Shown one piece after another: positions 11,601 through 23,657 of a stretch of DNA of 64,000 bases (position 1 is its first letter; every line of letters begins with the position of its first letter). The notes under the pieces are model-generated. The model saw only the letters and a list, made by a program, of their open reading frames with translations, did not search any database and was not told the origin of the DNA. This DNA comes from Dendrobium chrysotoxum. Lineage: Eukaryota > Streptophyta > Magnoliopsida > Asparagales > Orchidaceae. The stretch lies in the NCBI GenBank assembly GCA_019925795.1, contig CM034305.1, positions 63,228,573-63,292,572 of the forward strand. The letters run 5' to 3'. Made by a program: the position numbers and the translations under genes.

Positions 11601-14600
11601 GATGATAGATGGACGACAGCGGTCAGGCGATGACAATTATTGATTGACATCTTAGCATAAAATATCCGGTAGAGCTCTAAGTTTTCTCCAAATTTAGCCA
11701 AAATTCTAAAACACTACATCCGACGGCACGTGTTGATTCCATTGATCATAAATCATTTTTTCAGCATTTAAGTAACTTTAAGATCTTGAAATTGAGTGAT
11801 CTTGAGCTCGTTGGATTTCTCTTTTCAAGAGCTTGTTTTGACTAGAAGTATACAAAAATTAGAGATCATTTGGTCTTTTAATTAATGTATTTGGTCTTTT
11901 AATCAATGCATTGAAAATTTCAACCATACTTCTAGTGTTTGTGGGCACATTAGGATTTGGATTGGATCGTATTTTGTGTTGTTAAGTTCATCTTGCCGAG
12001 CATTTAGTTTGACTATAAGTTTGTTAAAATCGGAGTTCAAATGATCCTGAAATTAATTGTGGAAATTTTCAATTCCAATACTACACCAAGAATCTTGCTT
12101 CATCAAATGAATTTTCTAGTGATACATCAAGATATATTCAAAATATAAAGTAAAGTAAATTCCTATATTTGAAATATTTTGCGGTGATTGGTTGCTTGTA
12201 AAATAAATTCAGGAGTTTAATCATTGTGTTTTTTTGCATGCAAAATAAAATTAATGTTTGGCAGTAGTGGCGGCTTCGCAGGTGGGAGACGTTAGTGGCA
12301 ACTGGCAACATAGTGGTGGCTAGCAATGGTGGGTGGTGGTGATCGACCGCAACGATGGTAGCTAGCGCTGATTAGCTGCAACCAACAACTATGGCTACTA
12401 ATATTAGGCGTGGATGGTGACTAACAACAATGGTAGTGGCTAACGACAATGATGGTGGCTGGCAGCAGTAGCCAGTTACGATAGTGGTATGTAGGTGAGG
12501 AAGACAATATCGAGTATTTGCAAATTGCCCGAATTGGGAGATTTTGGAATACAAATTCCTCAAAATTCTACTTAGAATTTTTTTTTCAGCCAATCAAATA
12601 CCTAAATTTTTACATGATTATAATGTTAACTCCAGCTATGTTGGACATCTTATGCTGCAATTACTATTAACAAAAAATCTGAAGTGGGCTACAGAGTTAA
12701 TCACTAGACAAAAAGCAAAAAAATTATCACTTGAACAAAAAGAAATAATCGCACATAGAAAGTATTCAATAAACAGATAAAAAAAACATATGAAACATAG
12801 AAGATTTTTGAATCTGATCTCCCAGATTTGCAAGATTAACATGTCATATAATGCGTTTGAAATGAAGTTCTTAACAGAGATCTGCTTCAGATATATCATT
12901 CTCCTCTCTCTTCATAGCTAGGCTTTGCTTATCTAGTTAACATTTTGAAATGATGACAGCAGTTAGTTCAAAAGCAGCTAATTCATGTTCATCTAGATTA
13001 GCATGATCAGAAAAAAAAAATAATGTTCTAATCAGAATTTATGGGAATGAAATCAAGATTACATTTTTCTGCTTTTAATCCCCACACAAATCAACATGGA
13101 AGCAGTAAATGTTGCTCAGTCATTACACAAAGAAACAAAAGGAATGAATCAGAAATCTCAACAGGAAAGCCCTTAGCTCCCAAACCTCTTCAATCAAATT
13201 AAACCAACTATGTGCCATTGAAGGGCCCATTTGATTTCTTGTAGATAGAAATCACGTTTAAGAAACTGATAATTTAATTTTTCACTTTTTTGGGGGTGTA
13301 AAGTTAAATTCTAATTGCATCCAATGAAATGGACCCTACATAGACTTTTCTTTTGTTAAAGCTGTCCCACTTCAATTTACTAGCTGTGAGAGATAACAGC
13401 CAGCATGGCAAGGCTGACACTAAGTGATCCACAATGATAATCACGAGGAATACATGGAATAATATATAGCTTTCTGCAAAAAAGTACAAATGCATGAGAG
13501 TTAATACTATTCCAGTTGCATTATCCTTCTAATATGTATATTCTTTCCTCTGCCTCTTTTGATTAATCGAAAAAACTCTCTTTGACAGAAACTCTTACAT
13601 TGGCCTTGAAACAGTAAAGAAAAAAAACCCCACCGTTGCTCAGCCTGGTTGGTGGGCGAGTACAGCTGGGAACCCCCCAAATCGTGTTCGATTCCACTCG
13701 AGCGACAACGCCTCTTAAGTGGGGCCCAATTAAGTGCGGGTCAGGAGGTTTCTGGGGTGGGTGCCTCCTCTAGGTCAGCCGAGGATTAGTCATGCCGCCA
13801 AGCGCCCTCTCGGGGGTGGCAGCTGGTGGATACCCCACTCCAAAAAAAAAAAACAGTAAAAAACAGAAAGATAAATGCAAGGACTCTAGCCTAACAAAGA
13901 GATTGTGGTAAGTTATATTTACTATTACTCATTTAGAGAAAAAAATGATTTTTGTGTAGCTAAATTCAGTGAAGTAAATAGGTTACAATGACTATGTAAG
14001 TGTGCTTCACTTATGGCCAGCCCAAATTCATTAAATAAAGGATTAGCCAATTTCTGCCCATCCAAGTACAAACTTGAGAAAAAAATTTAAAAAATTTAGG
14101 ATTTTTCTATTTGGCAGAAAATTAATGGAATAAGTTTACACATTAAATATTTTATTTTATGACAAATGCAATCAAATCCCCATTTTATCTTCCAGTAATT
14201 CGGTTCATGGTGTATTTCCTTTGTGATTATCGGAAATCAAACTGCCCCTAAGTCAAAACCCTCCAACTCAAACGGGAATCAGCAAAACCCTAAAAATCCG
14301 ATTTTTATCAAGCCAAACAAATGAATAAACCAATGTTGGACACATTACCTCTACCTCCTTCCGCGGATTCCACAATCGCTGGAATCGTTTCCTTCGCTTC
14401 ATCCAGACCGAACCCCTCCTCTTCCTCCTTCTCATCCTCCTCTTCATTCTTGCAGCAAGACTTCGAGAAAGGAACCAAGCAGCTCAACTTCGACCCCTCC
14501 GCTTCGCCGCCGTTTACATCGCCAGCGGCGGGCGTTGTGTTAAAAAGCCACCGGAAGAGAAAGGAACGTGGCGTTTGGGGCTCGCAATGCGGCGGAGGTG

Positions 14601-14679
14601 CGTCAAAACTTATCCTTCTTCTCCTCCGATTCTTCGTCCCAATCTCCCCCAAGTCCTGGAGGAAGTCTGCTACTCTCAT
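8633..14679 (-). CDS. POLAR-like protein (polar localisation in asymmetric division)
   Basis: Complement of three exons: 14355-14679, 10042-10496 and 8633-8911, totalling 1059 nt (352 residues and stop) with GT/AG junctions and matching phases. Residues 1-108 are basic then strongly acidic (a run of E/D/K near the end of exon 1). A hydrophobic stretch follows near residues 114-130 (VLSFNLGMGAGLVFLLA), then a coiled-coil-like MVELRSEMEMMV region. The C-terminus is CPRELERRLHELLEARQHER and ERKLNEKDMEICWWRDTARL. This arrangement matches plant POLAR and POLAR-like proteins, which in Arabidopsis mark the polar cortical site in dividing stomatal-lineage cells. The start ATG lies about 55 nt below a TATA-like CTATAAAATG. 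Intron 1 is about 3.9 kb and holds a SINE, an LTR relic and a GCCACC-core element. Whether it is the true POLAR orthologue cannot be judged here. Confidence 0.85.
8912..10041 (-). other. Intron 2 of the POLAR-like gene
   Basis: Bounded by AG|GTAGACAG at 8911/8912 and the donor GAG|GTCACT at 10041/10042 on the minus strand. Contains a (TTTA)n tract near 9688-9712. No mobile element recognised. Confidence 0.7.
11640..12129. mobile_element. Decayed LTR relative of the minisatellite LTR family (copy 3)
   Basis: Blocks match copies 1 and 2 in order: GATCTTGAGCTCGTTGGATT, TTGACTAGAAGTA, GGATTTGGATTGGATCG, GTTTGACTATAAGTTTGTTA, AAATCGGAGTTCAAATGATC, ending GTGATACATCA. The left half, including any minisatellite and terminal TG, cannot be traced with confidence, although 11520-11650 has GGTGG/GATGACT-rich sequence. 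It lies in intron 1 of the POLAR-like gene. Confidence 0.7.
12140..12640. mobile_element. Element with GCCACC-rich core (decayed copy)
   Basis: Outer parts are AT-rich (TTTGAAATATTTTGCGG on the left, CAGCCAATCAAATACC on the right) around a core of imperfect GGTGGTGGC/GCTAACAAC repeats at 12260-12490. The architecture matches 15811-16234, 31322-31560 and 52690-53150. Ends are not precise. It sits in intron 1 of the POLAR-like gene. Confidence 0.5.
13628..13851 (+). mobile_element. tRNA-derived SINE, full-length copy
   Basis: About 224 bp: tRNA-like head with box A (GCTCAGCCTGGTTGGTGGGC) and box B (GTGTTCGATTCCACTCG), a non-tRNA body, and an A-rich 3' tail. Flanked by AACAGTAAA (13610-13618 and 13852-13860), a target duplication typical of LINE-mobilised SINEs. 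It sits in intron 1 of the POLAR-like gene, in the orientation opposite to transcription. Confidence 0.88.
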
Positions 14680-14732
14680 GTCCTAAAAATGGGATCTTTC
14701 CGGTGAAAGAAAGATTCTTTCCTTTTCGGTAA

Positions 14733-14742
14733 CATTTTATAG
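14733..14742 (-). promoter_or_regulatory. TATA-like box of the POLAR-like gene
   Basis: The complement reads CTATAAAATG, 54-63 nt before the chosen ATG at 14679. The implied leader is short but reasonable. Judged from sequence only. Confidence 0.4.
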
Positions 14743-14986
14743 ACGGCGAGTCAGAGAAAGAGAGAGAAGGAGAGGATGAGAGAAGAGAGAGATTTTCCAC
14801 TTTCCGGGAGGAAGATGGTGGGTCCAATTTCGGGTTCCTTTTGTTTACTGCTTAGCGGGAAACATTGGCGTTTCAATTTCTTTTTTTTTTTTCACATTTA
14901 AATTACTTATTACTCTCTTAATTTAAAATATAGTTTTATTCACTCAAACAAACTCACAAAAAAACAGCTTTTTAGTACATAAAACC

Positions 14987-15370
14987 TTAGGGGTTATTTA
15001 GTATGTGGATTTGAGGCCAAATTCAGCCAAACGGCCTAAAATGCAAAACCAAATCTCACTGAAAATGAAAGTCGTCGTAGAAGAAAAATTCTGCCTTTTT
15101 ATCGTAAATCTCAGATTTCCGAAATCCTCTCGTTCAGCGGATTTCCAAAATCTTCTTGCTCTATTGGCACGGGAAGGAATAAACTTCGTCCAAATCTTTC
15201 AACCTCCTTAAATCCTGAATGGAATAGCCAAACAGTCACATAGGATTTATCATGAAGGTTAACAAACAGTTTTCAGGATTTAACCTCCCCAGGATTTCGT
15301 AAATCCGGATTTGAAGGATTTACGAAATTCTACTTAAATGAAATCCTAGATTCTACCAAACAGCCCCTAA
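14987..15370. mobile_element. Tourist/PIF-like MITE, about 380 bp
   Basis: Left end TTAGGGGTTATTTAGTA pairs with the right end TACCAAACAGCCCCTAAA, and the flanking TTA/TAA fits the 3-bp duplication of PIF/Harbinger elements. Internal GGATTT/AAATCC motifs recur in both orientations. It lies upstream of the POLAR-like promoter. Confidence 0.65.
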
Positions 15371-15810
15371 ATATTTCTTATCTATTTATTCAGCATGTAT
15401 GATGAATTTAAATATATATTATTTTTGTTTTTTCTTTTTTATAACATTTTTTTTTAAATAATAATATATATTTTTTAGGATGAGAGACAGAGAGATAAGA
15501 GGACATGAACATGAAGTTCACAAGCAATGCGTGACGAATTTAATGATGAAAATAAATTCCCAATAATACAATTTTCGTACTTTTGTAATTAATAACAATA
15601 ATAAATACTATGCCTCACTCAATTATTTAAGCTCCCCTATGAATAAATTGCTCTGTCAAGGCTTCTATGCCTGTAATCTGAGATGCTGAAGCAGAGGCAT
15701 TTATTAAAAAAACATCAAGAGCTGTAAATACAGAATATATTACTAATAATAATAATAATAAATTGGCATTTTTATGCATTAAATAGGCAAAAAATTATGA
15801 GAAATTTTTT

Positions 15811-16234
15811 TTAGGGCTGTTTAAATAAAATTAAAATAAATATAATTGATTATTATTATTTTTTATTTGGCTTGAAAGAAAAATAATACTGTGCAAAGCC
15901 ATTGCTAATTGCTAGTGATGATGACGGACAGCAGGTGGCAGCAGGAGCCTGGTGATGACGACAGATAGCAATGGGTGATGACCATAGCTAATTGCTGGGG
16001 AGCCGGTGGTGGCAACGGCTTGCGACAACAATTGCATAGAATTTATTGTGTATTTGAAAATCAATCAGATCTAATGATTTCTAAACACATCAAAATTTAA
16101 CAAGACGGTGAATTTCAAATACTGTGAAAATTCATATATCATTTCTTTTACTTCGGAGCAGACACTAATATTTTCAAAACCCTAATGTTTGAAATATTTC
16201 GCGTCCCTTTTACTTCAAATCAAATAGCCTCTAA
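15811..16234. mobile_element. Element with GCCACC-rich core, both ends visible
   Basis: Left end TTAGGGCTGTTTAAATAAAA and right end TTACTTCAAATCAAATAGCC followed by TCTAA are approximate inverted repeats, with TTA/TAA outermost. The core at 15905-16030 is GC-richer (GACGGACAGCAGGTGGCAGC and similar). The complement of the right arm aligns block by block with 31322-31560. Confidence 0.6.
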
Positions 16235-17016
16235 GAAATTCTGTAAGCAGTCTCAAAACAATATTTAAAAGAATTTATTAAAGATTGACTCTTTTTAATG
16301 TAAATTATTAAAAAAAAGGTATGAATTTTTTCATACAATTCCATATATTTTTTAATAGTAAAATTATATTTAAGGAGATTTATTCATAAATCATGTTTCT
16401 TTTATATGATAATAGATCTCAATATATAATAAAGACTTGATCATTAAAGTTAAACAAAAATAAATAAATGAATTCTCTCGAGATTAATATATTTGATAAT
16501 AATAAATAAATCTCAAAATTTTCTTATAAATAATTCATGAAAGGTTAAGCCTTGGAAATGCCACATCCATTGAAGTAAATAAATGAAATGATAGTTTAAA
16601 GCCTCCTCTGTCATAAATAGTATATCGTTGGAATAATTGAAGGAGGATTAAGCTTTCAAACAGTTAATTAAATTAATTGCTAATTATGAGTGTTGGCTAA
16701 TTTAATAGGTAAAATTTTTAAAAATTATTATAAAAAATTTGAATTTGAATTTCAACTGCATTAAATTTATGCTTAGATATTCATCATTTAAAAATAAAAT
16801 AAAATAAAATTTTGAATTAAATCTGATTAACTCTAACAGAAACAAATTATGAAATTATTTTGCTTTTTGGCTCTATCATACACTTTTTTTTTCTTATTTT
16901 AACTTTTTATTTTATTTTATTTATATTTTAATATAAAAATAAAATATTTGATACTTAATAAGTGCTGTTTTTATTTTTGGAGGAATTGATATTCAATAAG
17001 TGTTGTTCAATATTTA
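16235..17016. other. AT-rich intergenic DNA
   Basis: No ORF or repeat end that I can identify. Low-complexity AT tracts only. Confidence 0.5.
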
Positions 17017-17024
17017 ATGTATCC

Positions 17025-17468
17025 TAAGGGTGTAAACGAGTCGAGCCAAGCTCGAGTCACCCCCGGCTTGAGTTTGATTTTGATAAATTAATCGAGTTCA
17101 AGGTCTAACTTAAGCTTTATTCTACGAGTTTGAACCCACTCACGAGCCTGCTCGTTTATTTTGAAAGAAAAAAATGCTTATAATTTAAGTAATTATTATA
17201 ACAAATAATAAAAAGAATGAGAAATTAAAAAATAATGAAAAATCACTAAATCTAAGAAGTGAAATTTAATTTATAAGCATTTTTAATAACTTTGTACTTA
17301 AATACATTTTATACTCATAATTTTTAAATGAGCTCACTCGCAAGTTTAACAAGTCAGTCTGAAATGGCTCAAGCTTGGCTCATTAACTCATAGATCTCAG
17401 CTCATGAGTTATTTATCGAGTCGAGCTTGAGCCATCTCACGAGTCGATTTGACTCACTTACACCCCTA
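17025..17468. mobile_element. hAT-like MITE with perfect 8-bp duplication
   Basis: Left end TAAGGGTGTAAACGAGTCGA and right end CGATTTGACTCACTTACACC then CCTA are inverted repeats of the TAGGGGTGTNAA type. The perfect 8-bp duplication ATGTATCC (17017-17024 and 17469-17476) fits hAT transposases. The interior is built of GAGCTCAAGCTCG-like words and has no ORF. Confidence 0.82.
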
Positions 17469-17748
17469 ATGTATCCTAATATTTTCATTTATGGGATGGA
17501 CTAATATGGTTCCACCTTTATCACAATAATTGGCTTGTCAAGTAAATTAGTTGTGATGGGGATGGGGATGGGGACATTCGTTCCTCAATGGCTTGGCTTA
17601 GAATTTGAAGAACCTAACACAATTACTATGGACTAATCGCTTCCATTTATTCTTTGATCAAATCTATCTATTGGAACTTTCACTATGCTCTAATAATCAA
17701 GCATGAATTACAATCAAAACCCTTCATTGGCCAATGAAAAGAACATTA

Positions 17749-17860
17749 AGGCTTAGTTTGGGACGACTTTTTTTTTGCTTCTTAAAGTAATTTTCTAGTA
17801 GAAAAATTTTAATTTATGTACTAAGAAGCAATAAGAAAGCCGTCCCAAACGAAACCTAAG
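17749..17860. mobile_element. Tourist/PIF-like MITE, first of an adjacent pair
   Basis: Ends AAGGCTTAGTTTGGGACGAC and GCCGTCCCAAACGAAACCTA are near-perfect inverted repeats. Directly abuts the next copy at 17860, sharing the TAA junction. Confidence 0.8.
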
Positions 17861-17982
17861 GCTTTGTTTTGGCTAATTTTCTTACTGCTTTTTAAAACAA
17901 CTTTTTAGTAAAAAAATTAAAATTTAGTACTAAAAAGCTGCTTTAAAAAACAGTGAAAAAACCATCCCAAACGAAACCTAAA
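17860..17982. mobile_element. Tourist/PIF-like MITE, second of an adjacent pair
   Basis: Left end GGCTTTGTTTTGGCTAATTT is diverged. The core TTTAGTACTAAAAAGCTGCT and right end CATCCCAAACGAAACCTAA are typical of the family. Confidence 0.72.
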
Positions 17983-18702
17983 TTTACCTAAAAAACAGTA
18001 AAAGTTCAGATTAAATGAGAAAGCAGGTAAAATGTTAAATGATATCAAAAACAAATATCAGCAGTCTTCATTTGGTTTCAATGGCTTACTTGTAGCAGAA
18101 ATTGACTGACCTGTATGAAGCAAGTGGCATAGCTAATTACATTAAAATTTAGCAAGTTCTGCACAAAGTTCAATAATAATAATCAACACTGAAGTCATTT
18201 CAAGGAATAGAGAAAGGAAATTATGAACTGTTGAACAACAAAATCACAGCATAGCATATAAAAAATTTATAATAATTTTTATTTCTCAAGATCATTTGGT
18301 TGGTTATAATATAAATGCATAAAAAACTAGACTTTCTATTTGGTTTATTGTAAAGTAGAACCATAAAACACCTCAAAAAACTGCAAATAAGTAAAAAAAA
18401 AATTCTTCTTTAGACATATAATCTGCTGAACATTTCAAAGCATCAATATAGCTCTTATAATATAACATAATATCATCACCTTTCATAAAATGTGCCAAAA
18501 CTCAAAAAATTTCAGCTTTATTGATGCAGCAAGACAACAAATCTTAAGGCTGACCATCGAACTACACAGACTAAAGTTCGAGCAATATTTTGACATTAGA
18601 AGGTCTCTCCAGTCATGAGCTCAACAGTTACAGGATCTTAAACAAAGTAAAAATTGATTTCAAAATTGAATTCTTATATCATAAGGGATATTTTCATATT
18701 CT
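17983..18702. other. Downstream spacer of the UBP gene
   Basis: AT-rich DNA beyond the stop codon of the minus-strand UBP gene; it should contain that gene's 3' untranslated region. No further gene recognised. Confidence 0.5.
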
Positions 18703-21700
18703 TTACCTTAAAATCCTAAATGGTTGATTTCTTGGCTTTTCTGCTCTATCTTTGTTTTTGGGTCTCTTCTGCTGTGTTTTGAAGATGGCTGTCTCCTGGA
18801 ATGGGTTCTGCTCAACAACTCCAAACCACTGCCTGGATTTCTTCACCTTTTTTCTCTTGTCCTTGTCCTGATCATCCTCATCACTGAGATAAGATGAAAA
18901 TATTTTGATTAAATACAAATAAATAAAGGTGTCACCTTCTAAATTTAGAAGTCTGAAACTCTGCATAACTCTTTCTTCAATATCTAATGAAATTTTCTCA
19001 TCAAAAAGAAAATCAGGGAACCAGTCAATTACAATTCAGATTATGAGATACATTGGCAGATTTGTCATTTCATCAATCAGCTGCAGGTATAGTGCTGTTG
19101 ACTTTCTAGACAAAAGTCTAGTGAGGGTAAAATCATTGTCTTAGTACATCAGAAGGGAGGTAGTCAACCATTAATCTTAACTTTGTAAGATTTTCTCTTT
19201 CAGCATGACATCAACAGTAGAGGAAAATAAAAACAAGAAGAAAATGATCTTACCATTCATCCAGGATACAACCAATATTCCTTTTTGAATTGTATTCTAT
19301 CTGATTCATCTTCTCAGCTGGGAAGTTATCATCCCAGCTAGCAACTGCATATGCCAGGAAAATATCAAATAGATGAAACCAATGAAACCAGATGGTGGAG
19401 AAAATATAAAAGTGCATGAAACTCACCAGAAGTTTGTTTCAGACTAGTCATTAGTAGATTCACCGATAATTTTTGGATATTTTTCTCTTCAGCATTTTTA
19501 CACTTTACACGGGAGTCCCCTTCACTAGAGCAGAACCTACTTGGCTTATTTGAAGCTTCAAGCATAAGAGTTTTCATGCCTATATTAAATTCGTTATTAT
19601 GAACAGAACTTCTACCAAGTTTAATGCCTTCCTTTCCCTTGGATTTTCTGTAAGTAGAAAAATGTGAGTGCTTTCTAGGGGGATGCCTGGAGCAGAAATT
19701 GATAGCTTGGAAAGTTTCGGAAGTGGAGGCTCCATGTGAATCATTATTGAGATCATCAACTATCCTCCTACTTATTTTTTTCCTGAAAATTAACTTAAGT
19801 TTTTTGCTTCCCTTTCGCTTATTCTTTGGGAGGTGCAGTGACATAAAAAATAACTGCTTGCGCCCGAAGTACCAGCCATTTGCTGATGAGGATTTTCTAG
19901 GCTTTTTTAGCTTAGACTCAGTCTGGTCGCTGCTAAATAACAAGTTTTCTGTAATGATATCCGAATGCGTTTCCAGTTGAACAGAACAGACTGTAGCACA
20001 TGACAACAATGATTCAACCGATTTAGTTTCCAGCAACTTTAGGAAGCTTTCTCCACCCTTTTGAAGTTTCAGATTACTTGAGCAGCTCTCAAACTCGTAA
20101 CCCTTCGGGCCATTATTCTGGAAGCCCAAACAGCACACCCAAGCTTAACATCATAGCTGACTGAACTTAGATGTAAAATAAAAGAAATCTCATGCAACTT
20201 AATACCTGGTTGTCCACCAGCCTCGTACCAACAGCTTCCATTTGGATAGAATCATTCATGGTGTTTGATTGCCTTAAAACTTTTTCAACATCATCTGGTG
20301 GCGGTGGATGATCAGTCTCCATCCTATGTGCCAAGGCACCATCTTGAGCATTGTCATTAGCGAAATTACTTTTCTACAATCAAAATAAAAATGAGAAAAC
20401 CAAACATTTGCTATCCAAGCCTTCAAACAGAAGACACTGACTAAACATTTGAATTACCTTATCATCACCATTAGAAGGAAGCTTAGAATCCATCAAAGGA
20501 AGTGATTTTGCTGGTCCTTTTGATGGTGTTTTTTTGTGGTTATTGCTATCACCACCTTGCAAACAAGAACATTTCGTTTCAACCTGGACATTACCATGAA
20601 AAAGTGGACCTTCATGCTTGACCGATTTCTGCGACAAGGCACCCAGTGCGGGAACAAGTTCACTGCTGGTTTCATCATGCCTAGTATGGACAGAGGTGTA
20701 AACTGCAGTACTTGGTTTTCTTTCCACCACAGGAATTGTTTTATTTCCTGTAGCACTTGAAGAAATATCAGGTTTAGGGGAAACCTCAACGGCCCCTTTA
20801 ACTCCAACCGTTCTGTCCCGGACATAAAATAACATATATGCTTCCCTTGAAAGAACAGTTTTCTCACTAACTTCTGTCACCTGCAATCAAGTTCTCGATG
20901 TCATAAATCTACAGTTGAAGTAAAGGGTTTGCTAGGAAAAACACTCACTTTTTATGTGGAAGCACTATCATGTGTAAATACAATGAATGCATAAAGTAAT
21001 AACAACCCAGATAAAAAATCACACAAAGATAACACAAAGAATTGTGTGGCTCGGCTAAACAATAGTCTCATTCCAAGGAAGAGCAGTCACAAAGATGTAC
21101 AAATTAAAGAAGCACAAGAAAACACTCTTTCTCAACTTCAAATACACAATCTCACTATAAAAGAGAAAACCTCAAATCTCACAAGACAAACAGGAGAGAG
21201 AATAACTCAAAAAAGATAATAAATCAAGAAGACGACCCATACAAAAAATTGCCCGTTAAGAAAATATACCTCAAAGGTATACCTTTCCCATTTCTATGAA
21301 ATCATCACAAAAATTTTGGCCCCACCGTACTTCTAGTGCGTCAAGACAGTGACCCCACAATCAAAGAAAACCTTTTTTTTATTATTCATTTCTTTCTATC
21401 AACTCCTCTCTCTCCCTTAAAATTTAATTCAAATAATCAACTGTTCTATATATTCTCAATTCCCCAGGGCCTAGTAATTGGCTCTCTGTTTCAGGCTCTC
21501 TTCTGAACACTCCCAGCAAACTAACCCCCCACGGCACAAAGCTTAAGTCAGGTAAACCACAAGCCAACAATTTATCTGCACACATCCCAATTAACTCATA
21601 TTTATAAGAGTCATAAGGATATGACATTAAAACTAAATTAGGTTCAAACTTGGACACAGTTATCAAAAATAATAAATTTTGTAAAAGAAACTCAAACTTG

Positions 21701-23574
21701 ATATATAAATAAGTAAAAGTAAAAGTTCTAACCTATCATCAATTTATTATTTTATTGTTATTAAAAGTAAAAAAGAAAAATAAAAATGACTCTGGCTTAA
21801 CCCTCGATATAGAAACTCACTTCTCCCATTTTTAAAGGTGAGTATCAAAAACGAAAACTAAATTTCATCCGGTTTCCAAAAAAAAAAAAAAACCCTTGAA
21901 CTCACTTATGGAAGCAAGATTCAATTTTTTACAGAGACTTACTATGAAATAAAATGATCTTTGATCCTTAAAGAATTTCAAAGAGGTTTATATAAAGATT
22001 GAAGAATAATTACAGCATGCCAAATGGCATGTCCAACATAATGACTTGCCATGTCTTAGGAATTGTCCAAGCGCTAGACTTGCCAATGACAACCTTGCAT
22101 GAGAATCCATTTTTCATAAAAATGTGGTTCGTAGTGGCAAGGCTTAAATAGCTTTTAAGACGTTTTGGGTTACTGATATACATGAAAAGGATTGACCCCT
22201 ACATCTCTTAAACCAAGGAAGATCTTGGAACTGAATAAACAAAGTATTAACCGTGGCTCTGAAAGTGTTAACCTGGTTATCATCGAGGGAATACCACATG
22301 CCAGCTGAGGTCCGAACATAGCAAAAATAGTGACCAGAATAAGTTGTCCATCCAGCATGAACCAAAACACCGTAGAGTGTATATCTGTAATCACCTTCCT
22401 GTAATATTGAAAAGTTGAATTAGAAGAAACAATAAAACTCAAAGAGGCTAAGGGATCTTTCAAAAAAGTTGTAAGAACTTGTAAAAAATCTACTCACACG
22501 TGGGTCACTGATGAATGGGTTCAGGTTCAATGTGGGCCCATACACCACCTTCTTGCTAAGTTTTTCTCCATTAATACTTGAATCAAAACGTTTGAGATGA
22601 ATGGTGAGCACATAAGGGGCCTTGTGAATGGTGAGTTGTTTGAAGGCCTTAACTTTTTCTTCGCAGCGCTGACACTGATATTGTCTCTCCCCGCCATCTA
22701 GTAATTCCACAGCAGTGAAATGAGTAAGTGCTTTCCTAAGAGAATCTGCTTTCAATATTTCCAGACTCAAGTCCAAGAAAGGATCAAATTTATTGGAACA
22801 ATAAGAACACTGCATGCATTTCACCTGCCAAAAAAAAAAACACAACAGCTTTAACAGAAGAAATTATGTTGAGATACCCTTTATATAGATGTCAGAATTC
22901 ATATGCAGAGTTACCTGACTCCTAAGCTGACCACCAAATATCTTGTGGACTTGACTCTTTTCATATGCACTAGGAGACTCACTAGAGACCCCATGAGGCA
23001 AACAGCACTTGTGCATTGATTCAAGCAAGTTAACCATGTATTCATGAGCATCTTCTTGTCTAGAATTCCGAAAATTGCTAGATATGCCTATTCATCTTGT
23101 TAAGGGTCCTCAAATTTGGAAATAAAAATAACAAGAAAAATAATCTAGTAAACAGAACATAGTAGTTAAGCAAACTCATATCTTCTATAATATAGTTCAT
23201 GGGGTGGGCAAAGCACATAGGCAATAACAAAACAGACTAGTCCAGGGAAAAATTTAACTCTAAATAATGTAATGTACCGGATACGTCTCAAGTTCTTAAC
23301 AAGATGAAAGGGTCTCAATATTTTCCCAGTTGACTGTAGGGCAACCATGACATGATTCTGTAGAGCGCACATAGCACAGAATCCAGCATTGCGACCTTCA
23401 ACAATGGCAACTTCCGTTAATGATACGAAAACATATACATGGTGATCATGTAGCAATAGTGGCATGGTGTAAAAGAAAAAATAACAGCAAAGCTAATCAT
23501 CATAAACCTTTGTTTTTGCCCTCTAACAAGGAGCTACTACAAAGCTAGATAATGAAATAAACAATAGGTGACTG

Positions 23575-23657
<83 letters not shown>

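Noticed and set aside
14321..14686. 121-codon plus-strand ORF opposite POLAR-like exon 1
   Set aside because: Antisense shadow; the minus strand has the splice sites and conserved continuation.
20993..21666. Exact TG...CA ends and target duplication for the UBP intron insertion
   Set aside because: Candidate edges (TGTGTAAATAC on the left, GTTATCA on the right) do not give matching 5-bp flanks.
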